From: VRUE01 sp963745915
GTDB lineage: Bacteria > Actinomycetota > Thermoleophilia > Solirubrobacterales > 70-9
NCBI GenBank assembly: GCA_963745915.1
Contig: CAVUZA010000002.1
Coordinates: 1,302,001 to 1,366,000, forward strand
DNA: 64,000 nt
Direction of reading: 5' to 3'
The notes beneath the pieces are model-generated. The model saw nothing but the letters and a program-made list of their open reading frames with translations. It did no database searches and was not told where the DNA came from. This document shows, piece by piece, positions 7,509-15,213 of this stretch (the stretch's first letter is position 1; each line of letters opens with the position of its first letter). The position numbers and the translations under genes are program-made.

Positions 7509-8516
7509 TCAGGGGGCGGGGGACTCGAGCCACTCGCGCATCGTCGTGTGGCGCGGTTGGTGCTCGCCGGCGGCCAGCTCGGCGCGCAGGTCGCCGAGCG
7601 TGCCGTAGCGCTCCGCGACCACGTTGTGGCGGTGGATCGTCTCCAGGTTCTCCTGGCGGGCCATGACGAAGGCGGCGTCGGGCAGGTCGGGATAGCCCTC
7701 GACCACGGCGCGCACCATCTCCCGCACGCAGTCCTCGACGAAGCGTGGCTGTTCGTGGGCCTTGGCGACCACGGCGAGCTCGTCGGGGCGCTTCATCAGC
7801 TCGTAGATCTCCGAGCTCATCGAGCTCTCGACCAGGCGCAGCAGCTCGGGCGCGTCGATCCAGGCCGGGCCGCCCTCCGGGCAGCCGACGTACAGGGTGC
7901 CGATGCCGCGCTGGTTGTGGGTGGCGACCGGCACCGCCTCGATCGCCCGCTCGATCTGCTCGGCGTCGAAGCCGGCCTCGGCCAGCCGCTGGCGCCCCAG
8001 CCCGGCGACCATCTCCTGGGCGCAGGGGCAGGCGGTCATGCCCTGGGCCTGCACCCCGGTCAGCGTCCGCGTCCCTCGCTCGGAGGCGACGGCGGTGCCG
8101 AACAGGCCGTAGATCTCCTGGGTCGAGTGGCCGCTGGCCGGCGTCCGCACCGTCTCCGGATAGCGCGCCTCGACCGCGACCTCGGCCCGCAGGCCGCCCT
8201 GGCGCTCGCGCACCCGCGCGGCGATGTGGGCGGCGAGCACCTCGGCGCGGAAGGCCTCGCCGAGCACGACCTCGTCGATCGCCTCGCCGACGATCTCCTC
8301 GAAGCGCGACATGTGGACGCCCGCCTGCTGCGCCTCGAGGTCGACGAAGCACTCGAAGTTGGCGTGGTAGAGGTTCTCGGCGCCGCCGGCGCTGACCCGG
8401 ATCACCTTCTCGACCCCGGTGACGCCGACCCGCGAGAGGCTGACCTGGGTGGCGGGCACGCCCGCCTGCACGTCGGGGGCGGAAACCGCCGGGGTGCTCG
8501 TCGCGCGCGTCGCCAT
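7509..8516 (-). CDS. folE2: GTP cyclohydrolase FolE2 (type IB)
   Basis: The 335-residue protein matches the FolE2/MptA family, which converts GTP to 7,8-dihydroneopterin triphosphate for folate (and queuosine) synthesis with a variety of metals instead of obligatory zinc. Visible hallmarks are VSLSRVGVTGVEKVIR near the N terminus, a His/Glu segment (FEEIVGEAIDEVV), GQAQGMTACPC-like GVQAQGMTACPCAQEM with the metal-binding cysteine, and SSEIYELMKRPDE toward the end. The start at 8516 gives MATRATSTP; an in-frame start 63 bases further up has no extra conserved sequence. Use of FolE2 often marks adaptation to low zinc; no Zur site was recognised. Confidence 0.88.
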   Translation of the reverse strand: MATRATSTPAVSAPDVQAGVPATQVSLSRVGVTGVEKVIRVSAGGAENLYHANFECFVDLEAQQAGVHMSRFEEIVGEAIDEVVLGEAFRAEVLAAHIAARVRERQGGLRAEVAVEARYPETVRTPASGHSTQEIYGLFGTAVASERGTRTLTGVQAQGMTACPCAQEMVAGLGRQRLAEAGFDAEQIERAIEAVPVATHNQRGIGTLYVGCPEGGPAWIDAPELLRLVESSMSSEIYELMKRPDELAVVAKAHEQPRFVEDCVREMVRAVVEGYPDLPDAAFVMARQENLETIHRHNVVAERYGTLGDLRAELAAGEHQPRHTTMREWLESPAP

Positions 8517-8586
8517 CGCGACAAAGCGTAAGCGACCCGCCCGCCCGGCCGGCGTGCGCCGCGACGGCCGGCCGGCCACATCTGCC

Positions 8587-8592
8587 TATACT
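8587..8592 (+). promoter_or_regulatory. -10 box of the sigma factor gene
   Basis: TATACT at 8587-8592 is a good -10 element in a GC-rich setting. The -35 position is not recognisable. Transcription from here would give a leader of about 70 bases containing GGAGG at 8650-8654. Confidence 0.45.
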
Positions 8593-8670
8593 TCGGCGCG
8601 GCCGGAGCGTTGGGGCCGGCTGCCCCGGGGAGGGGGAGAGGGTTGCAGCGGAGGCACTGAGATCGAACCG

Positions 8671-9804
8671 TTGGAGACGGTCCCGCAGGGACTCGATCAG
8701 GACTCGGATGGACAGCCTTTTGCGGAGCCGGAGGAGCTGCGCGGGCTGATCGCGCTGGGCCGCGAGCGCGGCTACCTGACCTTCGAGCAGATCGCCTCCA
8801 CCCTGGAGGAGGTCGAGGTGACCAAGGAGCAGATCTCCGGCCTGCACGCCCACCTGGTCGAGATCGGCGTCGAAGTGTTGGCCGAGGAGGGCGTCGACGC
8901 CTACAAGGAAGCGCGCGCCGGCGAGGTCAACGGCGACGCCCCGGCGGCGAAGAAATCCGAGCTCGACCTGACGGTCGAGCCGAGCCTCGACTCGCTGCGC
9001 CTCTACCTGCGCTCGATCGGCCAGGTCGACCTGCTCACCGCCCAGCAGGAGGTCGAGCTGGCGAAGCGGATCGAGCGCGGCGACATGCAGGCCAAGCGCG
9101 AAATGGTCGAGGCCAACCTGCGCCTCGTGGTCTCGATCGCGAAAGGCTATCTGGGGCGGGGACTGGGCTTCCTCGACCTGATCCAGGAGGGGTCGCTGGG
9201 CCTGATCCGCGCGGTGGAGAAGTTCGACTACCGGCGCGGGTACAAGTTCTCCACCTACGCCACCTGGTGGATCCGCCAGGCGGTGACCCGGGCGATCGCC
9301 GACAAGGCGCGCACGATCCGCATCCCGGTCCACATGGTCGAGAAGCTGAACCGCGTCACCCACGTCGAGCGCCAGCTGGTGCAGTCGATGGGGCGGGAGC
9401 CCGAGGCGGCCGAGATCGCCGCCGAGCTGCGCTGGCCGCTGGACGAGGTGCGGGAGATCCTGCGCTTCTCCCAGCACCCGGTCTCGCTGGAGAAACCGGT
9501 CGGCGACGAGGACGAATCGGAGCTCGGAGACTTCGTCGCCGACGAGGAAACGGCGGCCCCCTTCGAGGAGGCGAGCGAACGCATGCAGCGCGAAGGCGTG
9601 CGCCGGGCGCTCGAGTCCCTGCCCGAGCGCGAGCGGCAGGTGATCGAGCTGCGCTACGGGCTCAGCGGCCTCGAGCCGCTGACCCTGGAGGAAGTCGGCA
9701 AGACCTTCGGCGTCACCCGCGAGCGGATCCGCCAGATCGAGACCAACACCCTGAAGAAGCTGCGCGCCCTGCCAGAGGCGCAAATGCTGCGCGAGGCGAG
9801 CTGA
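8671..9804 (+). CDS. rpoD: Sigma-70 family principal-type RNA polymerase sigma factor
   Basis: The protein is about 377 residues and has the domains of a group 1/2 sigma factor: region 1.1-like N terminus (LRGLIALGRERGYLTFEQI), region 1.2 (DSLRLYLRSIGQVDLLT), region 2 (GLGFLDLIQEGSLGLIRAVEKFD...FSTYATWWIRQAV), region 3, and region 4 (LPERERQVIELRYGL...GVTRERIRQIE). The start is uncertain. TTG at 8671 is the nearest conventional start but lies 16 bases from GGAGG; an in-frame ATC at 8662 is spaced correctly (7 bases). No ATG or GTG exists in this frame after the promoter. The presence of a region 1.1 suggests the housekeeping sigma. Confidence 0.88.
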   Translation: METVPQGLDQDSDGQPFAEPEELRGLIALGRERGYLTFEQIASTLEEVEVTKEQISGLHAHLVEIGVEVLAEEGVDAYKEARAGEVNGDAPAAKKSELDLTVEPSLDSLRLYLRSIGQVDLLTAQQEVELAKRIERGDMQAKREMVEANLRLVVSIAKGYLGRGLGFLDLIQEGSLGLIRAVEKFDYRRGYKFSTYATWWIRQAVTRAIADKARTIRIPVHMVEKLNRVTHVERQLVQSMGREPEAAEIAAELRWPLDEVREILRFSQHPVSLEKPVGDEDESELGDFVADEETAAPFEEASERMQREGVRRALESLPERERQVIELRYGLSGLEPLTLEEVGKTFGVTRERIRQIETNTLKKLRALPEAQMLREAS

Positions 9805-9813
9805 GCTCCCCGT

Positions 9814-10272
9814 TCAGCGGGGCTCGAGCACGATCACCTGCGGCTCGCGGTCGAGCTTCTCCTCGTAGTCGTCGAAGCCCGCGTACTGCTCGTTGTGGGC
9901 GCGCCAGAGGCGGGCGCGCTCCTCGCCCTCGGCGACCCGGGCGCGCACCGGGTAGCGCCGCCGCCCGACCTCGACCGCGGCCTCGGGCTCGGCGGCCAGG
10001 TTCAGCGACCAGGCCGGGACCTTGGCGTTGCCGGCGTTGGTGTTGATCACGACCACGTTCTCGCCGTCGGCGAGGTAGACGACCGGCGCCGTTCGCGGCT
10101 CGCCCGACTTGCGCCCGGTCGTGGTCAGCAGCAGCACCGGCGCGCGGCCGACCTTGCCGCCGATCCGCCCGCCGCTGAGCCGGTACAGCGGCACGTTGAG
10201 CTTGCCGGTCCAGCGCAGCCCGGTGGCGCCGAGTGCGTTGGAGATGCGGGCGATCGTGTGGTCGTTTGGCAC
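9814..10272 (-). CDS. Deazaflavin-dependent nitroreductase-family protein
   Basis: About 152 residues with the F420-binding split-barrel pattern of the Ddn/DUF385 family: LTTTGRKSGEPRTAPVVYL, then VVINTNAGNAKVPAWSLNL and a C-terminal YPVRAR strand. These enzymes use F420H2 to reduce quinones or nitro compounds; the substrate is unknown. The GTG at 10272 lies seven bases after a TACCTT box, suggesting leaderless translation; an ATG at 10293 would overlap the divergent gene. It converges on the sigma factor gene with nine bases between. Confidence 0.78.
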   Translation of the reverse strand: MPNDHTIARISNALGATGLRWTGKLNVPLYRLSGGRIGGKVGRAPVLLLTTTGRKSGEPRTAPVVYLADGENVVVINTNAGNAKVPAWSLNLAAEPEAAVEVGRRRYPVRARVAEGEERARLWRAHNEQYAGFDDYEEKLDREPQVIVLEPR

Positions 10273-10278
10273 GGGGCG

Positions 10279-10285
10279 TAAGGTA
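10279..10285. promoter_or_regulatory. Shared bidirectional -10 element
   Basis: The 20-bp gap between two divergent start codons contains TAAGGTA. It reads TAAGGT toward the plus gene (8 bases before ATG) and TACCTT toward the minus gene (7 bases before GTG). Both genes appear leaderless. Confidence 0.45.
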
Positions 10286-10292
10286 CACGGCA

Positions 10293-10676
10293 ATGCCCGA
10301 GCCGCACCCCTTCCGCCGCGCCGCCGAAGCCAAGGACGTGGCGCTGATGACCGAGACCCTGCGCGAGGACGTCGAGCTGCACAGCCCGATCCTCTTCCGC
10401 GGCTTCGAGGGCCGCGAGATCGTCGGCCAGGTCCTCACCCACGTCGCAGCCACGCTCGAGGACCTGACCTACACCGACGAGTTGCACGAGGCCGACACCG
10501 TCGCCCTGCGCTTCAAAGCCCGGGTCGGCGACCGCGAGCTGGAGGGCATCGACTTCCTCGAGCTCGACCCCGACGGCCGCGTCGCCGTCCTCACCGTCTT
10601 CATGCGCCCCCTCTCCGCGATCACCGCCTTCAACGAGCAGATGGCGAAGCGGCTGGGAGATACGACGCCTCAGTAG
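10293..10676 (+). CDS. SnoaL/NTF2-like fold protein
   Basis: The 127-residue protein has the pattern of a cone-shaped NTF2-like domain: an N-terminal helix (HPFRRAAEAKDVALMTETLREDVELHSPIL), then the central strands FRGFEGREIVGQVL, ALRFKARVGDRELEGIDFLEL and GRVAVLTVFMRPLSA. Members are isomerases, hydrolases or ligand-binding proteins; the function here is not predictable. It is transcribed divergently from the F420-type gene 20 bases away, so the two may be co-regulated. Confidence 0.7.
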   Translation: MPEPHPFRRAAEAKDVALMTETLREDVELHSPILFRGFEGREIVGQVLTHVAATLEDLTYTDELHEADTVALRFKARVGDRELEGIDFLELDPDGRVAVLTVFMRPLSAITAFNEQMAKRLGDTTPQ

Positions 10677-10692
10677 ACTCGCGAAAGCAGTC

Positions 10693-10774
10693 GGGGGAGT
10701 GCCCGAGTGGTTAAAGGGGATCGGCTGTAAACCGATTGGCTCTGCCTACACAGGTTCGAATCCTGTCTCCCCCA
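10693..10774 (+). tRNA. tRNA-Tyr (anticodon GTA)
   Basis: An 82-nt class II tRNA. The acceptor stem is GGGGGAG/CTCCCCC with discriminator A. The anticodon stem ATCGG/CCGAT encloses CTGTAAA. There is a long variable arm and a T arm ACAGG-TTCGAAT-CCTGT. CCA is not encoded. Its 3' end is overlapped in antisense by the nuclease-like gene. Confidence 0.92.
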
Positions 10775-11228
10775 TTGGCAGGGTTGCCGCCGCCGGAGAG
10801 GCCGCGAAGTCGCCCGGTGAGCCGACTTCAAAACGAGCGTACTTGGGCCCGCCCAGGAGAATGATCGTGCCTCCTCCCACCTCATTCGCGGGGATGAACC
10901 AGCATCGCCAATCGCCTGTGACCGCGAAGAGGTAATCGAATCTCTCGGTCTCCAGCTTCTTGACGATGCCATTCCAGCTGCGGTTTCCGCCACGAGTGCA
11001 CACCGCCACCTCCCACCTTCCCTTGCGTGAGAGCGTCGCTGTCTTGACCTGAATGCGAAACAGCTTCCGGTTTCGCTCGGCGACGAGGTCGCAGTCGGGG
11101 CTGTGGCCGAACGGTATCCAGACGCCGAAGCCGGCCTGGATCAGCCAACTCATCGCAATCGACTCTCCGATCGCCCCTTGCTCTCGAGGGTTGGCTCGCC
11201 GTAGCTCCATACGAACAGACGTTCGCAT
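10746..11228 (-). CDS. PD-(D/E)XK nuclease-like protein abutting tRNA-Tyr
   Basis: A 160-residue protein. The first ~115 residues show GAIGESIAMSWLIQAGFGVW, SPDCDLVAE and FRIQVKTA, the Asp and Gln/Val/Lys pattern of a small PD-(D/E)XK (intron-associated, PDDEXK_5-like) nuclease. The last residues (MGETGFEPV) are simply the antisense translation of the tRNA-Tyr 3' end, where the stop lies. ATG at 11210 (MELRRANP) is an alternative start. The placement at a tRNA 3' end suggests it arrived by integration there. Nuclease activity is inferred. Confidence 0.7.
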   Translation of the reverse strand: MRTSVRMELRRANPREQGAIGESIAMSWLIQAGFGVWIPFGHSPDCDLVAERNRKLFRIQVKTATLSRKGRWEVAVCTRGGNRSWNGIVKKLETERFDYLFAVTGDWRCWFIPANEVGGGTIILLGGPKYARFEVGSPGDFAASPAAATLPMGETGFEPV

Positions 11229-11277
11229 AGCGGTCGGACGGAAAGTTTCGTCGCTCGCGGTACGCGAAGATGCGGGG

Positions 11278-12000
11278 GTGAGCGTGGACTTGCTTGACGA
11301 CCGGGTTGTCGCGATCGCCGGGGTGGCCGGTGGACTGGGGCCGGTGGTGGCCGGGAGGCTGGCCGCGGCTGGGGCGACGGTCGCCGGCGCCGACGTCGCC
11401 CAAGAGCGGGTCGAGGAGGTCGGCGCCGCGCTCGGGCTGCCGGCCGAGCGCTGGGACGGGCGCGCGGTCGACCTGCTCGACGAGGCGGCGACGCGCGCCT
11501 GGTGCGCCGCGCTCGAGCAGCGCTTCGGCCGGGTCGACGCCCTCCTGCACCTGGTCGGCGGCTGGCGCGGCGGGCAGCCGCTGCACGAGGAGCCGCTGGC
11601 CGACTGGGAGCTGCTTCACGACCTGCTGATCCGCACCGTCCAGCACACGACCCGCGCCTTCCACGACGCCCTGCTCGCCTCCGCCCACGGCCGCTTCGTC
11701 CTCGTCTCCGCCAAGCAGGCCCAGCGCCCCTCCAACTCCAACGCCGCCTACGCCGCCGCCAAGGCCGCGGCCGAGGCCTGGACCCTGGCCCTCGCCGACG
11801 GCTTCGAAGGCAGCGCCGCCACCGCCAACATCGTCGTCGTCGACGCGATCCTCACCCCGCAGATGCGCGCCGAGAACCCCGACGAGCCCTATCCCACCTT
11901 CACCCCCGCCGAGCAGATCGCCGACGCGGTCGCATTCCTCTGTTCAGACGCGGCCGGGAAGATGAACGGCCAGCGCCTGCCGCTGACGATGGGCGGCTGA
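11278..12000 (+). CDS. Short-chain dehydrogenase/reductase
   Basis: About 240 residues with a Rossmann fold. The nucleotide loop is degenerate (GVAGGLGPVVAGRLAAAGA), followed by an LLHLVGGWRGG strand in the NAGG position, the catalytic Ser/Tyr/Lys region (LVSAKQAQRPSNSNAAYAAAKAA with the YxxxK pattern) and a C-terminal cofactor region FLCSDAAGKMNGQRLPLTMGG. The substrate is unknown. GTG 11278 is used; GTG 11284 is equally possible. A short hairpin follows the stop. Confidence 0.82.
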   Translation: MSVDLLDDRVVAIAGVAGGLGPVVAGRLAAAGATVAGADVAQERVEEVGAALGLPAERWDGRAVDLLDEAATRAWCAALEQRFGRVDALLHLVGGWRGGQPLHEEPLADWELLHDLLIRTVQHTTRAFHDALLASAHGRFVLVSAKQAQRPSNSNAAYAAAKAAAEAWTLALADGFEGSAATANIVVVDAILTPQMRAENPDEPYPTFTPAEQIADAVAFLCSDAAGKMNGQRLPLTMGG

Positions 12001-12015
12001 GACGGGCGTTCCGTC
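12001..12015. terminator. Short hairpin after the SDR gene
   Basis: GACGG-GCGTT-CCGTC begins directly after the stop. A near-identical hairpin (AGACGG-GCGT-CCGTCT) lies just after another stop at 51203. No T-run follows. Confidence 0.35.
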
Positions 12016-12072
12016 CCAACCGGCCACCGGACCCAGACCGAGCCTTAAACACCGGTTATTCTCGTTTTCCGG

Positions 12073-12086
12073 CTCTTATCTAAGAG
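12073..12086. promoter_or_regulatory. Dyad CTCTTA-TC-TAAGAG before the Fic gene
   Basis: The perfect 6-bp arms lie 21 bases upstream of the GTG start in an AT-rich promoter region. This is a candidate autoregulatory operator for the AbiEi-like N-terminal domain of the Fic protein or for the MerR protein. Confidence 0.4.
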
Positions 12087-12107
12087 TTATTGACAGAAAG
12101 GCACGCT

Positions 12108-13598
12108 GTGCCCGACGCTAACCGGGACTTCTTGTCCGAGCCCGAGGTCTTTCGCCCGGCGGACACCGCCGCCGCCAGCCGCGCCGTGCGCAGCGGCCGG
12201 CTGCGGCGAGTCGCGCGTGGCTTCTACACGGCCGACCTCGAGACCCCTGTCGAGCAGCTCGTCTCCCGCAACTGGATCGAGGTCGCGAGCATCGCCTTCC
12301 CCGGGGCGGTGATCGTCGATCGCTCCGCGGTCGAGGGGCGCCCCGCCGCCGACGGCTCGCTTTTCGTCGACTCCGGCCCCGAGCCCCGCAACCCGAGCCC
12401 GGTCAGGCTTCCGGGCTTGGTCGTGAAGCCGCGTGCGGGCCCCGGAAGGCTGCCCGGCGACATGCAGTTCGGGCCGCTCGCTCGCAGCGGCGAGGGACGA
12501 ACCGCGCTCGACAACGTGCGCGCCTCGAGGGCGCGCTCGGGAGTCGCCAGGACGCTTACCAGGGCCGAGCTCGAGGAGTGGCTGGAGCGAATCGCGCGCA
12601 ACCGTGGCGAGGCCGGGCTGCTGCAGATTCGCGACGAGGCGGCGGCGATCGCGGCCGACCTGGACGCGGAGGAGGAGCGGCAGCGCCTCGACGACCTGAT
12701 CGGCTCGCTGCTCGGCACCGGCGAGGCGAGGCTGGTTACGGCAGCCGGCCGGGCACGTGGCCGCCGCGCCCCATTCGACGCCACCCGGGTCGAGCTGTTT
12801 GAGCAGCTGCATGGCGCCCTCGCCGGCCACATCGCCGTCGACCGGCCCGAACCTCCCGACCCCAACCGGGTCTTCGCCTTCTTCGAGGCCTACTTTTCGA
12901 ACTTCATCGAGGGCACCGAGTTCGACGTCGCCGAGGCGGAGGCGATCGTCTTCCGCGGTGAGGTGCCGGATGAGCGCCCCGAAGACGCGCACGACGTGAT
13001 CGGCACCTTTGCTGCCGCCACCGAGCCGGGGCTGCGCGCCCGAGTCCCGGCAGACGCCGAGGACCTGGCCACCCTGCTGCAGCGGCTCAACCGCAAGGTC
13101 CTCGAGTGGCGCCCGGCGCTCCGCCCCGGCGAGTGGAAGAACCGCGCCAACCGCGCCGGTGGCACCGTCTTCGTCGCGCCGGAGCTGGTCGTCGGCACCC
13201 TGCGGCAGGCGTGGCGTTTCTACGAGACGCTGCCGGCCGGCTTCGCCCGCGGCACGTTTGCGCTCTTCGCGGTCAGCGAGGTCCATCCGTTCGCGGACGG
13301 CAACGGCCGCGTCGCCCGCCTGCTGCTCAACGCCGAGCTGAGCGCCGCGGCCCAGTGCCGGGTGGTCATCCCCCTCTCCTTCCGCACCGATTACCTCGGC
13401 GCGCTGCGCGCGCTGAGCCGCAACGGCGACACCGGGCCGCTCCTCCGCGCCGTCGACCGGGCCCAGCGCTGGGCGGCGCTCGTCGAGTGGTCGAGCATGG
13501 AGCGGGCGTCGGCACAGCTGGAGGCGGCAAACGCCCTCGCCTCTCCGACCGGCGAAGCGGAGGCGATTCTTCGCGATCCGCCTAACATAGGACCGTGA
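12108..13598 (+). CDS. Fic-domain AMP transferase with AbiEi-like N-terminal domain
   Basis: A 496-residue protein. Residues about 1-110 resemble the winged-helix antitoxin domain of AbiEi-like proteins (AVRSGRLRRVARGFYT...ELVSRNWIEVASIAFP-like). The C-terminal half is a Fic fold with the active motif HPFADGNGRVAR (His393). An inhibitory-helix motif SNFIEG (from Ser264) sits before it, so the toxin would be self-inhibited. Fic enzymes transfer AMP (sometimes other nucleotides) to a target protein; the target is unknown. The GTG at 12108 has AGAAAGG upstream; an earlier TTG (12090) lacks one. The stop overlaps the MerR start. Confidence 0.85.
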   Translation: MPDANRDFLSEPEVFRPADTAAASRAVRSGRLRRVARGFYTADLETPVEQLVSRNWIEVASIAFPGAVIVDRSAVEGRPAADGSLFVDSGPEPRNPSPVRLPGLVVKPRAGPGRLPGDMQFGPLARSGEGRTALDNVRASRARSGVARTLTRAELEEWLERIARNRGEAGLLQIRDEAAAIAADLDAEEERQRLDDLIGSLLGTGEARLVTAAGRARGRRAPFDATRVELFEQLHGALAGHIAVDRPEPPDPNRVFAFFEAYFSNFIEGTEFDVAEAEAIVFRGEVPDERPEDAHDVIGTFAAATEPGLRARVPADAEDLATLLQRLNRKVLEWRPALRPGEWKNRANRAGGTVFVAPELVVGTLRQAWRFYETLPAGFARGTFALFAVSEVHPFADGNGRVARLLLNAELSAAAQCRVVIPLSFRTDYLGALRALSRNGDTGPLLRAVDRAQRWAALVEWSSMERASAQLEAANALASPTGEAEAILRDPPNIGP

Positions 13599-14392
13599 GC
13601 AAGCCCGCCGAGGGTGAGATGACGATCCACGAGCTGGCGCAGCGGACCGGGATGACGGTGCGCAATATCCGCGCCCACCAGACCCGGGGGCTGCTGCCGC
13701 CGCCGGTCGTCCGCGGCCGCACCGGCTACTACAACGACGAGCACGTGGCGCGGATCGCGCTGACCCGGGAGATGCAGGCCGACGGCCTCAACCTGGAGGC
13801 GATCCGCCGCGTGATCGAGGGGGGAGAGGGCTCGGCGACCGAGATCTTCGACTTCACCCGCGCCCTGCGGGCGCCCTTCGAGGACGAGGCCTCGGAGATC
13901 GTCGAGGCCGAGGAGCTGCGGGGCCTCTGGGGCAACGGCGAGGCGCCCAACCCGAAGCTGATGGAGCGCGCCGAAAAGCTCGGCATCCTGCGCGCCCTGC
14001 CCGACGGCCGGGTCGAGGTGATCAGCCCCCGCCTGCAGCGCGCCGCGGTCGCCCTCGCCGAGCTCGGCATCGGCCCCGAGGGGGCGCTGGAGACGGCCGA
14101 GAAGCTGCGCCGCAACGCCGACGGCGTCGCCCGCACCTTCGTCGAGCTCTTCGTCAAGGAGATCTGGCAGCCCTTCGACCGCGCCGGTCGCCCCGAGGCC
14201 GAGTGGCCGCAGGTGCGCGAGGCGCTCGACCGCCTGCGCCCGCTCGCCTCCGACGCCCTGCTCGCCGTCTTCCAGATCGCGATGGGCGAGGCGGTCGAGA
14301 AGGCCAGCGATCAGACCCTGCGCGCCGCCGCCCGGCGCCGCAAGCCGGCCGCCGGCGAGCGCAAGCCGCGCGGCAAATCGCGCCGGCGCTGA
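13595..14392 (+). CDS. MerR-family transcription regulator
   Basis: The 265-residue protein has the MerR DNA-binding domain at residues 10-75 (MTIHELAQRTGMTVRNIRAHQTRGLLPPPVV...YYNDEHVARIALTREMQ). A long effector domain rich in helices and a basic C-terminal tail (KPAAGERKPRGKSRRR) follow. Its GTG overlaps the Fic stop, so translation may be coupled, but TAACAT six bases upstream suggests an additional leaderless start. No cysteine-based metal site is seen, so it is not a metal sensor. The target is unknown. Confidence 0.85.
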   Translation: MSKPAEGEMTIHELAQRTGMTVRNIRAHQTRGLLPPPVVRGRTGYYNDEHVARIALTREMQADGLNLEAIRRVIEGGEGSATEIFDFTRALRAPFEDEASEIVEAEELRGLWGNGEAPNPKLMERAEKLGILRALPDGRVEVISPRLQRAAVALAELGIGPEGALETAEKLRRNADGVARTFVELFVKEIWQPFDRAGRPEAEWPQVREALDRLRPLASDALLAVFQIAMGEAVEKASDQTLRAAARRRKPAAGERKPRGKSRRR

Positions 14393-14414
14393 AGGCAGGC
14401 GCTACGGTGTGGGC

Positions 14415-14564
14415 ATGGTGAAGACGACTGTCTACATCGAGTCCTGGGTCGACGCCGGCCTGCGGCGGATCGCCGAGGAAGAAGGCAAGACCAAGGCGGC
14501 GGTGATGCGCGAGACGCTGACGAACTACGTCAACCGCTACCGCCAGGCTCTCGGCGAAGACTGA
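14415..14564 (+). CDS. Small ribbon-helix-helix protein
   Basis: A 49-residue protein: an N-terminal strand TTVYIESW, then two helices (DAGLRRIAEEEGKTKAAVMRE). This is the CopG/Arc fold used by antitoxins and small repressors. A TACGGT box lies six bases before the ATG, giving a leaderless start. No toxin gene follows on the same strand; the opposite-strand pair at 14580 converges on it. It may be an orphan antitoxin or a small transcription factor. Confidence 0.6.
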   Translation: MVKTTVYIESWVDAGLRRIAEEEGKTKAAVMRETLTNYVNRYRQALGED

Positions 14565-14579
14565 TCGCCATCGACACTC

Positions 14580-14855
14580 TCAGGCGACCAGCGCCGCGCG
14601 GACCTCGTCGCTGTCTGCGACCGCCGGTCGGTCGGGGAAGGTCACCCGGAGCTCGCCCTCCTTCTCCAGCCACCACCTAGCGCTGATGATCGTCACCCCG
14701 ATCACCTCGTAGTTCTCGTCGAAGCGGATTGCGTGGCCCTCCGGCGTTTCCGCGCAGTCGTAGGCGGGGCGAGGCTTCTCTATCGCCGTGTAGAGGACAT
14801 CGCCGTCGGCGTCGTACACGACGTGGTCCAAGCTGTATGGCCCAAGATGGATCAC
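14580..14855 (-). CDS. DUF2283-like small protein, probable antitoxin
   Basis: A 91-residue protein with the DUF2283 pattern (VVYDADGDVLYTAIEKP; later DENYEVIGVTIISARWWL). DUF2283 proteins commonly sit beside DUF4258-type nuclease-fold proteins, in an arrangement proposed to be toxin-antitoxin. GTG at 14855 is preceded by GGAGAA and overlaps the stop of the upstream gene (GTGA), so the two are coupled. The function is inferred from the pairing. Confidence 0.6.
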   Translation of the reverse strand: MIHLGPYSLDHVVYDADGDVLYTAIEKPRPAYDCAETPEGHAIRFDENYEVIGVTIISARWWLEKEGELRVTFPDRPAVADSDEVRAALVA

Positions 14856-15145
14856 GCTGGATTCTCCTTCCGGATCCCGAATGCCGTGATGATCAGCGCA
14901 GGCCGCTGATTGAAGTCTACGACGACTCGCAGCCAGCGGCTCGGGCCGACGCCGGACCGGTGGAACCGCTGACGCCCAGCCTCGGGATCGTCGTGCACGA
15001 CGTGCGGTGAAGCGACGGTCTCCAATACCTCGACTCGGTGGATCGCCATCTCGGGGTGCTCGTCGAGGATGTGGCACCAAGCGGTCCAGGTCAAGACGAC
15101 GACTCTTCCGCTGGGCGTTGCGGCGTGGCCGAGAGATGGCTCCAT
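14852..15145 (-). CDS. DUF4258/BECR-fold-like probable toxin
   Basis: A 97-residue protein: VVLTWTAWCHILDEHPEMAIHR, then VLETVASPHVVHDDPEAGRQRF and a C-terminal strand WLRVVVDFNQRPALIITAF. This resembles small Barnase/EndoU/RelE-like (BECR) nuclease folds, with conserved His and Arg spread as in DUF4258. It is the first gene of a two-gene unit with the DUF2283-like protein. RNase activity is inferred. Confidence 0.55.
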   Translation of the reverse strand: MEPSLGHAATPSGRVVVLTWTAWCHILDEHPEMAIHRVEVLETVASPHVVHDDPEAGRQRFHRSGVGPSRWLRVVVDFNQRPALIITAFGIRKENPA

Positions 15146-15213
15146 CCCCTTCTAAGGGCTGGGAAGCGAAAACTCTCCCCCTGGGGGCGCCAAATCTCAT
15201 ACGTACATACTTT

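Noticed and set aside
7288..9783. Long minus-strand frame across folE2 and the sigma factor gene
   Set aside because: Runs through two well-supported genes in wrong frames and has shadow composition.
12001..12015. A further repeat family based on GACGG-GCGT-CCGTC (12001, 51203)
   Set aside because: Arms of five to six bases and different flanks; could be coincidence, so listed only as weak hairpins.
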